A DNA stretch of 64,000 nt from Streptomyces hydrogenans (GCF_014656075.1 NZ_BNBS01000017.1:28069-92068), one strand, 5' to 3'; numbered from the stretch's first letter, positions 14,783 through 23,918 are shown. Made by a program: numbers and translations. The notes: generated from the sequence alone by a model not told the origin.

Positions 14783-16219
14783 TCAGACGATGCCGAAGAG
14801 CACCGCCGCCGCCAGGACGACCAGCGAGGTGAGGGCGGCCCACTTCACCGTGAAGCGGGTGTGGTCGCCGAACTCCACCTTCGCCATGCCGACCAGCACG
14901 TACACCGCCGGCACGAGCGGACTCGACATGTGCAGCGCCTGGCCGACGAGCGAGGCGCGGGCGATCTCCAGCGGGGAGACCCCGTGGGCGGCACCGGCCT
15001 CGGCGAGGACGGGCAGGACACCGAAGTAGAAGCCGTCGTTCGACATGAAGTAGGTGAGCGGCAGGCTCAGCAGTCCGGTCACCAGCGCCATGTGCGGGCC
15101 CATCGCGTCCGGGATGGCGCCGACCAGCCAGTCGGCCATGTGCTTGACCATGCCCGTGCCGGTGAGGACCCCGGTGAAGACGGCGGCGGCGAAGACCATG
15201 CCGGAGACGTTGAGGACGTTGTCCGCGTGGGCGGCCAGGCGCTCCTTCTGCTCGGCGGGGCGCGGGTAGTTCACGGTGAGGGCGAGCGCGGCTCCGATGA
15301 GGAAGAGGACCGGGATCGGCAGCAGTTCCAGGATCATCGCGGTGAGCAGACCGACGGTGAGGGCGGCGTTGAACCAGTACAGGCGGGGCCGGAGGGTGGC
15401 CCGGTTCGGGTCGAGGCCCTGGAAGCCGGGGGTTCCGGCGTCTTCGTCCGCCGCATCCGCGCCGCTCTCGACCGGGGCGTCGCCGCCGGCGCCCGCGCCC
15501 GTCCGCCGCGTCGCGCGACCCTCGCCCTTCCCGCCCCCCGCACCGGTGCCCACGAGGACGGTCTCGCCGCTCGCCTCGGGAGCGAGGGCCTGGTCCAGGG
15601 TCAGATAGCCGATCCGCTTCCGCTCCCGGCGGCCGAGGACGTACGCGAGGGCGATCACGAAGAGCAGGCCGACGGCGAGGGCCGGGATCATCGGGACGAA
15701 GATGTCGCCGGCGTCGAGCTTGAGCGCGGTCGCGGCACGGGCCGTGGGGCCGCCCCAGGGCAGGGTGTTCATCACGCCGTTGGCCGTGGCCGCCACGCCG
15801 GTGAGGACGACGAGGCTCATGCCGAGCCGCTTGTAGAGCGGGTACATCGCCGAGACGGTGATCATGAAGGTGGTGGAGCCGTCGCCGTCGAGGGAGACGA
15901 TCGCCGCGAGCACCGCCGTGCCGACGACCACCCGGACCGGGTCGGCCTTGCAGAAGCGCAGGATGCCCCGGACGATCGGGTCGAAGAGTCCGACGTCGAT
16001 CATGACTCCGAAATAGACGATCGCGAACATCAGCATCGCCGCGGTGGGCGCCAGCTTGCCCACGCCGTCGATGACGTAGTCGCCGAGCTGCGCGCCCTGG
16101 CCGACCGCGACGCAGAACAGGGCGGGGATCAGGACGAGCGCCGCGATCGGCGACATCCTCTTCATCATGATCAGGACCAGGAAGGTCGCGATCATGGCGA
16201 AGCCGAGGACGGTCAGCAT
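14783..16219 (-). CDS. CitMHS family citrate-metal:H+ symporter
   Basis: A 478-residue membrane protein with about twelve hydrophobic helices and a cytoplasmic central loop (residues 200-280) rich in Gly, Ala and acidic residues. The N-terminal half has DGDGSTTFMITVSAMYPLYKRLGM and NTLPWGGPTARAA, typical of CitMHS carriers. These import citrate complexed to divalent metal ions with protons; in streptomycetes Fe3+- or Ca2+-citrate transport has been described. Start ATG 16219. No regulator or citrate lyase lies adjacent. The metal preference cannot be read from the sequence. Confidence 0.92.
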   Translation of the reverse strand: MLTVLGFAMIATFLVLIMMKRMSPIAALVLIPALFCVAVGQGAQLGDYVIDGVGKLAPTAAMLMFAIVYFGVMIDVGLFDPIVRGILRFCKADPVRVVVGTAVLAAIVSLDGDGSTTFMITVSAMYPLYKRLGMSLVVLTGVAATANGVMNTLPWGGPTARAATALKLDAGDIFVPMIPALAVGLLFVIALAYVLGRRERKRIGYLTLDQALAPEASGETVLVGTGAGGGKGEGRATRRTGAGAGGDAPVESGADAADEDAGTPGFQGLDPNRATLRPRLYWFNAALTVGLLTAMILELLPIPVLFLIGAALALTVNYPRPAEQKERLAAHADNVLNVSGMVFAAAVFTGVLTGTGMVKHMADWLVGAIPDAMGPHMALVTGLLSLPLTYFMSNDGFYFGVLPVLAEAGAAHGVSPLEIARASLVGQALHMSSPLVPAVYVLVGMAKVEFGDHTRFTVKWAALTSLVVLAAAVLFGIV

Positions 16220-16350
16220 GAAGGCACCTCACGTTCACCGTTGAACAGCCGCCGAGCGGCGGTCCGGATGACCGTAGGTGCCCCCTTCCGGCCTCAACAA
16301 GGGGTCGACCCGTGAGCAATACGAGCAAAACCCCAGGTCACAGCGGTGTC

Positions 16351-18567
16351 TCAGTCCAGCGGGGCCACCTCGACCGGGAAGCCGTTGAGGACGGCGGTGC
16401 CGGAGAGCGGGTCGAGCAGGGAGCCGTCGAGGAGCTGGTTGACGTTGACGCCGGGCCGGGCGGCGGCCACGGTCAGCCGGGTTCCGGGGCGGTCGTGGCC
16501 CCAGCCGTGCGGCAGGCTGACGACCCCGGCCCGCACCGCGTCGGTGACCTCGACGTCGGCCGTCAGCTCACCGCCCGCGCCCCTGACCCTGGCGGGGGCG
16601 CCGTCGGCGAGCCGCAGCCGGGCGGCGTCGTCCGGGTGCACCTGGAGGGTGCACCGGTTCGAACCTCCGTTGAGCGCGGGGGTGTTGTGCAGCCAGCTGT
16701 TGTTGGACCGCAGGTGGCGGCGGCCGACCAGCTGGAGGGCGCCCGGCTCCGGTACGGCGGTGAGGGCGGCCCGCAGTCGGGGCAGGTCGGCGGCGAGGGG
16801 CGCCGGGAGGAGCTCGATCCGGCCGCTGGGGGTCTTCAGGACCTCGTCCAGGCGGGGCTTGAGCGGGCCGAGGTCGATGCCGTGCGGCCTGGCCTTCAGC
16901 TCGTCGAGCGTGAGCCTGTACGGACCGAGGCGCAGCATCAGGTCGAGCCGTCGCTCGGCTCCGCTCTCCCCGGTGAGCCCCGCGGCGAACTCCTTGGGGT
17001 CGGCGCCGTACGCGGGCGAGTGCGGCTGGGTGACGGCCTTGGCGAGGGCGGCGTCGATGGCGAGGTCGTCGACGGCGGAGGGCGGCGCCCCGTGCATGCC
17101 GGAGGCGGCGAGGACCAGCCGGGCGTGGATCTCGCACTCGTCCATCCGGCCGGGTTCCAGGGGGACGGCGGCCGGGGTGTAGCGGGCCTGGTCGCGGACG
17201 GCGAAGCCGTTGAGGGCGAAGTCGAAGTGGGCGCTCTGGGAGGGCGGCGGCGGGGGCAGCAGGACGTCGGCGTGACGGGTGGTCTCGTTGAGGTAGGGGT
17301 CGACGCAGACCATCAGGTCGAGGGTGTCGAGGGCGGCGTCGAGCCGGCGCCCGTCGGGGGCGGACAGGACGGGGTTGGCGGCGATGGTGATGAGGGCTCT
17401 GACGCGGCCCTCCCCCGGGGCGTCCGTCCCCGGCGTGTCGATCTCCTCGGCGAGGGCGGCGAGCGGGAACTCCCCCTTGACCTCGGGGTGTCCGGAGACC
17501 CGGCTGTGCCGGCGGCCGAGGAGGAAGCCGCGGCCGGGTCCGGCGGGACGGGGCGCGGGGGCGGTGGCGGAGCGGGGGAAGAGGACACCGCCGGGCCGGT
17601 CGAGGTTGCCGGTGAGGACGTTGAGGACGTCGACGAGCCAGTTGGCGAGGGTGCCGTGGGCCACGGTGGAGCTGCCCATCCGCCCGTAGACGGCGGCGGT
17701 GGGCGCGGCGGCGAGCTCCCGGGCGACGGCGCGGATGGCGCCGGGGTCGAGCTCGCAGGCGGGGGCGACGGCCTCGGGGGTGAACTCCCGCACCGCGTCC
17801 CGGACCTGGTCGACGCCCTCGGTGCGGTCGGCCAGCGGGCCGGGATCGGCGAGGTCCTCGGCGAAGAGGGTGTGCACCAGGGCGGCGAGGAGGAGGGCGT
17901 CGGTGCCGGGCCGGGGGGCGAGGTGGCGGTCGGCGAGGCGGGCGGTGCGGGTGCGACGGGGGTCGACGACGGTGAGGGTGCCGCCGCGTCGGCGCAGCGC
18001 GGCGAGGCGTCCGGGGAAGTCGGGGGCGGTGCACAGACTTCCGTTGGAATCCAGCGGGTTGGCCCCGATGACCAGGAGGTGGTCGGTGCGGTCCAGGTCG
18101 GGCACGGGGATCGCGAAGGGGTCGCCGAAGAGGAGGCCGACGGCGACGTGCTTGGGCATCTGGTCGAGCGTGGAGGCGGTGAAGAGCCTGCTCGTGCCCG
18201 TGGCGCGGAGGAGGAGCGGCGGGTAGAGCGCCCCGGCCATCGTGTGCACATTGGGGTTGCCGAGGACGATACCCAGGGCGTCGGGGCCGTAACCCTCGAT
18301 CAGCGGCCGGAGTCTCGCGGCGATCGTGTCGAAGGCCTCGTCCCAGTTCGCTTCCCGCAGCCGGCCGTTCTCGCGGACGAGTGGGGTGCGCAGCCGGTCC
18401 GGGTCGCCGTCGATCTGGGGGAAGGCGGCGCCCTTCGGGCAGACGAAGCCTCGGCTGAAGACGTCGTCACGGTCCCCGCGGGCGCCGGTGACCCGGCTGC
18501 CGTCGAGGGTCAGGACGAGTCCGCAGGTCGCTTCGCAGAGCGGACAGATGCGCGGGGCGGTGGGCAT
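16351..18567 (-). CDS. Molybdopterin-dependent oxidoreductase (formate dehydrogenase/nitrate reductase-like)
   Basis: A 738-residue DMSO-reductase-family protein. The N-terminus has the [4Fe-4S] motif CPLCEATC...FVCPKG (residues 8-45), followed by Mo-bisPGD-binding domains (GANPLDSNGSL, VVDPRRTRTARLADRHL, GRMGSSTVAHGTLANWLVDVLNVLTGNLDRPGG) and the C-terminal molydopterin dinucleotide domain (NNSWLHNTPAL, VSLPHGWGHDRPG). There is no Tat signal, so it is cytoplasmic. ATG 18567 has a GGGAG ribosome binding site and places the Cys cluster right at the start; the longer reading upstream translates the 44-base repeats. No electron-transfer subunits are adjacent. Substrate unknown. Confidence 0.9.
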   Translation of the reverse strand: MPTAPRICPLCEATCGLVLTLDGSRVTGARGDRDDVFSRGFVCPKGAAFPQIDGDPDRLRTPLVRENGRLREANWDEAFDTIAARLRPLIEGYGPDALGIVLGNPNVHTMAGALYPPLLLRATGTSRLFTASTLDQMPKHVAVGLLFGDPFAIPVPDLDRTDHLLVIGANPLDSNGSLCTAPDFPGRLAALRRRGGTLTVVDPRRTRTARLADRHLAPRPGTDALLLAALVHTLFAEDLADPGPLADRTEGVDQVRDAVREFTPEAVAPACELDPGAIRAVARELAAAPTAAVYGRMGSSTVAHGTLANWLVDVLNVLTGNLDRPGGVLFPRSATAPAPRPAGPGRGFLLGRRHSRVSGHPEVKGEFPLAALAEEIDTPGTDAPGEGRVRALITIAANPVLSAPDGRRLDAALDTLDLMVCVDPYLNETTRHADVLLPPPPPSQSAHFDFALNGFAVRDQARYTPAAVPLEPGRMDECEIHARLVLAASGMHGAPPSAVDDLAIDAALAKAVTQPHSPAYGADPKEFAAGLTGESGAERRLDLMLRLGPYRLTLDELKARPHGIDLGPLKPRLDEVLKTPSGRIELLPAPLAADLPRLRAALTAVPEPGALQLVGRRHLRSNNSWLHNTPALNGGSNRCTLQVHPDDAARLRLADGAPARVRGAGGELTADVEVTDAVRAGVVSLPHGWGHDRPGTRLTVAAARPGVNVNQLLDGSLLDPLSGTAVLNGFPVEVAPLD

Positions 18568-18913
18568 GGCGACTCCCGTGGGCGACGGCGGGGCGGCGAC
18601 TCGCGGCGAGCATACCGACCGGTAGGCACGGCGGGGAGGGGAACGACGGGTCGGGATGGGACGGGGAGCGGCTCCGCGGCGAGGAGAACGGCGGGTCCGG
18701 ACAGGACGGATGCGGCTCCGCGCCGAGGAGAACGGCGGGTCCGGACAGGACGGATGCGGCTCCGCGGCGAGGGGAACGGCGGGTCCGGATGCGACGGGGA
18801 GCGGCCCTGGCGGTGAGGGAGTCCGTGGCGAAGGGGAGCGGGCCCTTGACGGGAAGGGTGCCGGGCTCGGGCGGGACGGGAATCGCGGCTCGGCCCTCCC
18901 CGCCCCGCCCCCG
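18568..18913. repeat. Intergenic 44-base tandem repeats
   Basis: This 346-base gap holds a direct repeat of period 44. Good copies begin at 18668, 18712 and 18756 with GCGGCTCCGCGGCGAGGAGA, and weaker copies flank them (about 18630 and 18801). Because 44 is not a multiple of three, it is unlikely to be coding. Nothing else was seen in the gap apart from the ribosome binding site of the oxidoreductase. Confidence 0.8.
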
Positions 18914-19561
18914 TCAGGCGGCCAGCGACGGGGCGAGGTAGGCGTGGAGCAGCAGCCGGGTCTCGTCGATGAGTGCCGGGTCGCCCTCGGGGGCGGTGCG
19001 GAAGGCGAGGCGGACCAGGGTGTCGGCGGTCTCGACGCCGACGAGCACCTTGCGCCGCAGGGTCTCGTCGGCGGTGCGGCCGAGATGGGTGGCGAGGAGG
19101 CCGCAGATCCGTTCGGCAACCAGGCCGTTGGGGTCCTCGGCGGCCCCTCCCCCGCCCTCCTCGGGTCCGGGCACGCCGAAGTCGACGAGGGCGAACCCGG
19201 GGACGCTCCGCTTCATCGCGATGAACTCGTCGAGGACGCCGTCGATCGCGGAGTGCGCGTCGAGCAGGGGCGTCCGCTCGAAACGGGCGGCGATCCGCTC
19301 GGCGTACCGGTCGAGGTTCCGGTGGGCGAGGGCCGCGACCATGGCCCGCTTGTTGCCGAAGAAGCGGTAGACCGAGCCGATCGGGACGCCGGCGCGGACG
19401 GCGACGGCCCGGGTGCTCAGCTGTTCGTAGCCGGTCTCGTCGAGGAGGCCCGCGCAGGCGTCGAGGATGCGGGCGAGCCGCTCGGCGCTGCGCTGCTGGA
19501 CGGGGGTGCGGCGGAGTGCGGGGGGCGCGTCCTGCGGGCTGGTCTGGGGCACGGGGTCCAT
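18914..19561 (-). CDS. TetR family regulator
   Basis: A 215-residue TetR protein. The DNA-binding domain spans about residues 20-70 (RILDACAGLLDETGYEQLSTRAVAVRAGVPIGSVYRFFGNKRAM), followed by a helical effector domain with a Gly-rich loop (GPEEGGGGAAEDPN). It starts at ATG 19561, 19 bases after the stop of the polytopic membrane protein, so it is probably the last gene of the beta-helix / lipoprotein / membrane-protein operon and may regulate it. The ligand is unknown. Confidence 0.88.
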   Translation of the reverse strand: MDPVPQTSPQDAPPALRRTPVQQRSAERLARILDACAGLLDETGYEQLSTRAVAVRAGVPIGSVYRFFGNKRAMVAALAHRNLDRYAERIAARFERTPLLDAHSAIDGVLDEFIAMKRSVPGFALVDFGVPGPEEGGGGAAEDPNGLVAERICGLLATHLGRTADETLRRKVLVGVETADTLVRLAFRTAPEGDPALIDETRLLLHAYLAPSLAA

Positions 19562-19580
19562 GATGCCGCTCCGATCCTGT

Positions 19581-20864
19581 TCAGGCGATGAGCAGTCCGA
19601 TGCCGCCGAGGGTGTACGCGATCATCAGCGCGAAGAGCGGGAGTTGGCCGGCGACGGCGCGGGCGGGCGGGAAGAGGCGGACGGACCGGTCGTGGGCGGC
19701 GACGACGCCGAGGACGTGACCGGTGACGATCGCGGCGACCTGGAGGACGGCGAGGCCCGCGGGACCCAGGGGTGGAGCGGGCGAGGGGGCGTTGTCAGTG
19801 CCCCCTGCCATCATGACGGTACGTGGTCCTTCGACCGCGAGGAGTGAGAAGTAGTGGGCGGTGAGATAGCCGAGCGCGATGGGCAGCAGCGAGTGGGCGA
19901 AGGAGGTGAGGGGCGTGGCGAGGTCGCGGTTCAGCAGCCGGAGGGTGCCGGCGCAGAGCCCGTAGCAGGCGGCCGCGAGGGCGACGGCGGCGAGGAGGCC
20001 GAGGGTGGCGGTCGCGGTGGGGCCGAGGGAGGAGGTCTGGAGGGTGGTGATCCAGCGGGGGTTGTCGGAGAGGCCGTCGTAGGCGGTGGTGCCGAGGAGG
20101 ACGCAGACGGTGGCGACGAGGCCGGGGGTCTCGGGGGTGGAGTCGAGGCCGTCGAAGGGGGAGCGGAGGACGAGCTTGCCGTCGGCGCGGCGGCCGAGCG
20201 GGGAGAGCCGGGCGAGGAGGGAGGAGTAGACCTCGAAGGGGTCGGCGTGGGCGAACCAGTCGGCGCCGTGGCGGGCGGCGCCGAGGAGCTGGACGGCGAG
20301 GTGGACGGCGAGGGCGGTGAGCAGGACGGCACGGGAGGTGTTGTCGGGGGCGACGAGTTCGAGCCAGGCGAAGAGGAGGAGTCCGGCGGCTGCGGGGCGG
20401 ATGCCGACGGCGGAGTGGATGGGCCGGGGGGCGCGGGGCTGCCGGACGGAGAGGAGGGCGCGCAGCGGGTTGAGGAGGCGCCAGACGGGGCCGAGGAGGA
20501 GGGATGCGGGGACGAGTCCGACCCAGAGGAGGACGTAGAGGGCGCCGGGGGCGGGGTTGCGGTCGGGGTCGTCGGGGCCGAGGAGGAGGTGGGCGAGGAA
20601 GAACAGGGCGAGGGCCGCGCCGAGGAGGCGGAGGGCGGTACGGGTGGCGCGGGCGTCGGTGAGGCGCTGGAGGCCGGCGGGCAGGGGGATGCCGGCGCGG
20701 TCGCCGCGGAAGCGGGAGGAGGACCAGAGGAGGGCGAGGCCCAGGAAGGAGACGAGCAGGGCGGTGAAGGCTCCGGCGTACGCGTAGAAGGGAGAGAGCG
20801 GCAGGTCGTGCTGGGCGCCGACGCCGTGGGCGAGCGGGAGCGGCGGGGGCGGGCCGGCCGTCAC
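19581..20864 (-). CDS. Conserved polytopic membrane protein of unknown function
   Basis: A 427-residue protein with about ten hydrophobic helices. The N-terminus reads LAHGVGAQHDLPLSPFYAYAGA before the first helix; the HG...DLPL pattern is conserved in an actinobacterial membrane family, some members of which I recall being annotated as fenitrothion hydrolase subunits, without good evidence. A soluble segment around residues 210-245 contains ADPFEVYSSLLARLSPLGRR. The GTG start overlaps the lipoprotein stop by four bases, so translation is coupled. With the upstream cupredoxin-like lipoprotein it may form a membrane metal- or redox-handling complex; this is inference. Confidence 0.8.
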   Translation of the reverse strand: MTAGPPPPLPLAHGVGAQHDLPLSPFYAYAGAFTALLVSFLGLALLWSSSRFRGDRAGIPLPAGLQRLTDARATRTALRLLGAALALFFLAHLLLGPDDPDRNPAPGALYVLLWVGLVPASLLLGPVWRLLNPLRALLSVRQPRAPRPIHSAVGIRPAAAGLLLFAWLELVAPDNTSRAVLLTALAVHLAVQLLGAARHGADWFAHADPFEVYSSLLARLSPLGRRADGKLVLRSPFDGLDSTPETPGLVATVCVLLGTTAYDGLSDNPRWITTLQTSSLGPTATATLGLLAAVALAAACYGLCAGTLRLLNRDLATPLTSFAHSLLPIALGYLTAHYFSLLAVEGPRTVMMAGGTDNAPSPAPPLGPAGLAVLQVAAIVTGHVLGVVAAHDRSVRLFPPARAVAGQLPLFALMIAYTLGGIGLLIA

Positions 20865-21715
20865 CGGACCACCAGTTGGGTGAGCACGAGTCCGGACTCG
20901 TGGGTCTCCACCTCGAAGAGGCCGGTGCGGTCGGCGGTCAGGGTGAGGGCGGCCGGGGTGCCCGGGGTGAGGGTCGCCTCGCGGTCGTAGCCGTGGACGT
21001 GCACGGTGTCGGGCCGGTCGGAGGTGACGCGGAGGGTGATCCGCTCGCCCTTCTTCAGCTCGACGCGGGAGGGAGCGGGGGTGACGGTCGAGCCGGTGAC
21101 GCGGATGTCGAGGGTCCGGCCGGTGGGGGTGGGGTCGGGCGTCCGCGCGGGCGCGGAGGAAGGCGACGGGGGCGCGGACGGGGAGGCGGAGGCCGGGGTC
21201 GAAGGGGCGCTGGAGGCGGAGGCGAGGGGGACGGTGGTCTCGACGGGGGCGCCGGCGACGGACCAGGCGGTGTGGTCGTCGGCGTAGAGGCGGACGGTGA
21301 GGGTGCGGGCGCCGGGCGGGACGTGGAACCAGGGGCCGTACGCGCGGGCGGTCTCCCGGCCGTCGACGAGGAGGCGGGCGTGTCCTCGGCCGGCGAGGGC
21401 GCCACCGCCGGTGGACTCGGGGGTGAAGCGGAACCTCTCCACGGCGAGGTGGACGTTCCAGCCGCCCTCGGTGTCCGGCCGCGCCTCGGCGCGGACGGTG
21501 GGCGCGTCGGCGGCCGGGAGGTCGCGGAGGCGGTGGCCGGAGTCGTCGCGGGCGGCGAGCAGGGTGCCGCCGGAGCCGGTGCCCTGCTCGTGGCCGGTGC
21601 CGGGCTTGTGGTGGGTGGTGGGCCTGTCGCCGCAGCCGGCGGCCAGGAGCAGGACGGCGGCGAGGGCGGCGGCGGTGAGCGGGGCCGTACGGCGGCGGGG
21701 TGCGGGGCGGTTCAC
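20861..21715 (-). CDS. Lipoprotein with C-terminal cupredoxin-like domain
   Basis: A 284-residue exported lipoprotein: a positively charged N-terminus, hydrophobic core and lipobox LAAGC with lipidated Cys28. A middle domain (about residues 60-155) is followed by a Ser/Pro/Ala linker (155-190) and a C-terminal beta domain. The latter has cupredoxin-like features: SDRPDTVHVHGYDREATLTPG and FEVETHESGLVLTQLVV, with conserved His residues but no Cys, so a type 1 copper site is not complete. Start GTG 21715 overlaps the preceding stop by four bases; the stop overlaps the next start by four bases. It acts outside the membrane beside the two membrane proteins of the operon. Confidence 0.82.
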   Translation of the reverse strand: MNRPAPRRRTAPLTAAALAAVLLLAAGCGDRPTTHHKPGTGHEQGTGSGGTLLAARDDSGHRLRDLPAADAPTVRAEARPDTEGGWNVHLAVERFRFTPESTGGGALAGRGHARLLVDGRETARAYGPWFHVPPGARTLTVRLYADDHTAWSVAGAPVETTVPLASASSAPSTPASASPSAPPSPSSAPARTPDPTPTGRTLDIRVTGSTVTPAPSRVELKKGERITLRVTSDRPDTVHVHGYDREATLTPGTPAALTLTADRTGLFEVETHESGLVLTQLVVR

Positions 21716-23796
21716 GCGGCGGCCGCCTCGGGGTGGTCCTCCGACGGGCGGTCGGGGGTGGCGGAGGGGTCGGCGGGGCCGGACGGGTCGGGGGCGGGGC
21801 GGGTGCCGGCGGCGATGACGGCCCAGAGGACCCAGACGACGCCGAGGAGCAGGCGGAGCCAGGCGGGGCTGAGGGGGATGCCGGGAATCATCAGGACGGC
21901 CTTGTCGAAGGCGTCGAGGAGGGTGAGGAGGCCGAGGGCGACCGTGGTCCAGGCGAAGACCGGGCGGGTGGGGCGCAGGAGGAGGCCGGTGGCGGTCCAC
22001 CAGGCGCCGGTGAGGAGGAGGGCGAGCGCGGGGACGTAGGTCGGGGCGAGGGTGAAGGTGGAGCCGGCGACGTCGAGGGCGAGGCCGGCGAGGCCGGTGA
22101 GGAGGGCCGCGGCGGCGAGGCGGCGGCCGCGCAGGCGGCGCCACCAGAGGGCGGTGCCGACGAGGGCGAGGAGGAGGGAGGCGGCGAGGGCGATCTGGAC
22201 CTCGACACGCTCCAGGCCGCGGGCGCCGTACCAGTCGCAGCCGGCGGGCAGGCGCCGGGCCTGCACGCTGTAGTCGGCGCAGACCAGGAGCTGGGCGAGC
22301 TTGACGGGTTCGCCGACGAGCCGGGCGGTGGCGCCGGAGACCTCGCCGCGGGCGGTGCCGCAGGCGGGCAGGGAGCGGGGGCTGGAGGCGCCGGTGTCGT
22401 CCTGCCAGCAGTTCTCGCGGCCCTGGCCGTCCCACCAGACGTCGGTGCGGTTGGGGCGGGAGTTGCCGTCCTTGTCGGTGCCCAGGCGGTTGTTCGCGTA
22501 GCGGTTGTGGTGGGAGGTGTCGGTCTGCTTGGCCCAGGCGGACTCGCCGCGGATGAAGGCGGGGACGGCGTTGAGGTAGAAGCCGGTCCGGTCGTGGCCG
22601 TAGATCCAGTTGTCCTCGTAGAGGTTCCAGTTGCCGCCGGCGGTGATGATGCCGGAGCCGGGCGGCATGGAGATCTGCGGGCAGACGACGCCGTTCTCGT
22701 AGCCGCGCTCGGCGGGCGGCTTCGCGCAGGTGCCGTCGGCGACGTACGGGTAGTAGTCCTCGTTGTTGTCGTGGATCAGGTTGCGCTCGAACTTGGCGTG
22801 GTTCTGCGGGAGGCCGGGGTGGCCGGGGAAGGCGGAGTCCATGGAGGCGCCGCCCATGTTGTGGTCGAACTCGTTGTCGTGGACCCAGACGGAGTCCCCG
22901 GCCGTGCCGGAGTAGCCGACCATGTTGTGGTGGCTGCGGCAGCCGGTGATCTCGATGGAGTAGCGGGGGACGTCGTAGCCGTAGCCGTCGTTGATGTTCG
23001 AGGCCGAGCCGGGGTAGATGCCGGAGTCGCCGTTGCCGTAGGACTCGCAGTTCTTGTAGAGGCCGTGGTCGGAGGCGAAGGTGAGGAAGCCGTACTCGTC
23101 GTTCCAGCGGGTCAGGACGTCGTCGATGACGAAGCCGTCGGCGGCGAGGACGTACAGCGAGTTGAAGGTGGTGCGCTGGGCGGTGAAGTTGCGGAAGTAG
23201 ACGCCGTCGGACTTGTCGGCGCGGATCGCGTTGAGCTTGGCGTACTTGGCGTCGATGACGACGTCGAGGCGGGAGGCGCCGGTGCCCTCGATCTGGAGGT
23301 TCTTCTTGCCGAGGATCGCGACGAGGTTCTGGTTGTGCGGGCAGCGCGCCTGCTGCTCGTAGCTGAGGATCTGGTAGCCGAAGGAGGAGGTGGGGGCCTT
23401 CAGGGAGGCGCAGGCGCCGGTGGGGGCCGGGAGCGAGGGCTCCTCCTCGTACAGGCCGGGGAGGATCGCGATGTTCATCCCGGGCCGGTCGACGGCGTCG
23501 ACGGCCTGCTGGAGGTGGCGGTAGCCGTTGCTGCCGCAGCGCGCGAAGAGCTCCTGGTTGCGGGCCTTGAGGCCGGCGGGGAAGGCGGCGATCCGGCGTT
23601 CGAAGTCGGCCCGGTCCGTCTTGCAGACGAGGAGGTCGGGCTCGCCCGTACGGTGCGCCGGCACGCTGCCGGAGCCGTCGGGAAGGGTGACGGGCCGCTC
23701 CTCGTGCGCCGAGGCGACGGGGGCGGTGAGCAGGGCTGCGGCGAGCACCGCGAGCACGACCGAGAGCACGGAGACGAACCTTCGGGTCCACGACAT
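21712..23796 (-). CDS. Exported right-handed beta-helix protein with C-terminal membrane domain
   Basis: A 694-residue protein. A signal peptide (about 1-31, VLAVLAAALLTAPVASAHEE) leads to a large extracellular domain with parallel beta-helix repeats (for example GVYFRNFTAQRTTFNSLYV, NCESYGNGDSGIYPG, SHHNMVGYSGTAGDSVWV, NLIHDNNEDYYPYVA) and several Cys. From about residue 520 there are five or six hydrophobic helices, and the end is Pro/Asp-rich. Beta-helix domains often bind or cleave polysaccharide, but no catalytic residues can be assigned. ATG 23796 has no ribosome binding site; TACTCT lies about ten bases upstream, so a leaderless transcript is likely. It is the first gene of a four-gene operon. 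Confidence 0.82.
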   Translation of the reverse strand: MSWTRRFVSVLSVVLAVLAAALLTAPVASAHEERPVTLPDGSGSVPAHRTGEPDLLVCKTDRADFERRIAAFPAGLKARNQELFARCGSNGYRHLQQAVDAVDRPGMNIAILPGLYEEEPSLPAPTGACASLKAPTSSFGYQILSYEQQARCPHNQNLVAILGKKNLQIEGTGASRLDVVIDAKYAKLNAIRADKSDGVYFRNFTAQRTTFNSLYVLAADGFVIDDVLTRWNDEYGFLTFASDHGLYKNCESYGNGDSGIYPGSASNINDGYGYDVPRYSIEITGCRSHHNMVGYSGTAGDSVWVHDNEFDHNMGGASMDSAFPGHPGLPQNHAKFERNLIHDNNEDYYPYVADGTCAKPPAERGYENGVVCPQISMPPGSGIITAGGNWNLYEDNWIYGHDRTGFYLNAVPAFIRGESAWAKQTDTSHHNRYANNRLGTDKDGNSRPNRTDVWWDGQGRENCWQDDTGASSPRSLPACGTARGEVSGATARLVGEPVKLAQLLVCADYSVQARRLPAGCDWYGARGLERVEVQIALAASLLLALVGTALWWRRLRGRRLAAAALLTGLAGLALDVAGSTFTLAPTYVPALALLLTGAWWTATGLLLRPTRPVFAWTTVALGLLTLLDAFDKAVLMIPGIPLSPAWLRLLLGVVWVLWAVIAAGTRPAPDPSGPADPSATPDRPSEDHPEAAAA

Positions 23797-23874
23797 GGGC
23801 GCGAGAGTAGAGCATTGTTCATCTTTTTGACCCCGTCGTGCGCGAACGGATCGCACACCGCGCCCCCCGCCCCG

Positions 23875-23903
23875 TTGACGGGAGCCGCGCGGAATCCTAC
23901 GGT
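23875..23903 (+). promoter_or_regulatory. hmgA promoter
   Basis: TTGACG (23875-23880) and TACGGT (23898-23903) are separated by 17 bases, a near-ideal vegetative streptomycete promoter. The predicted start of transcription is about 40 bases before the hmgA ATG. The -10 box overlaps the left arm of the inverted repeat at 23891-23918. Confidence 0.65.
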
Positions 23904-23918
23904 CATGCATAGGATTCC
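23891..23918. promoter_or_regulatory. Putative hmgA operator (perfect 9-base inverted repeat)
   Basis: GGAATCCTA and TAGGATTCC are perfect inverted arms separated by 10 bases. The left arm covers the -10 box and the right arm lies just past the predicted start of transcription, an ideal site for a repressor. The GntR protein encoded downstream of hmgA is the likely ligand-responsive repressor. Confidence 0.72.

Noticed and set aside
18620..18810. CRISPR array
   Set aside because: The 44-base units are directly adjacent with no unique spacers, and no cas genes are present.
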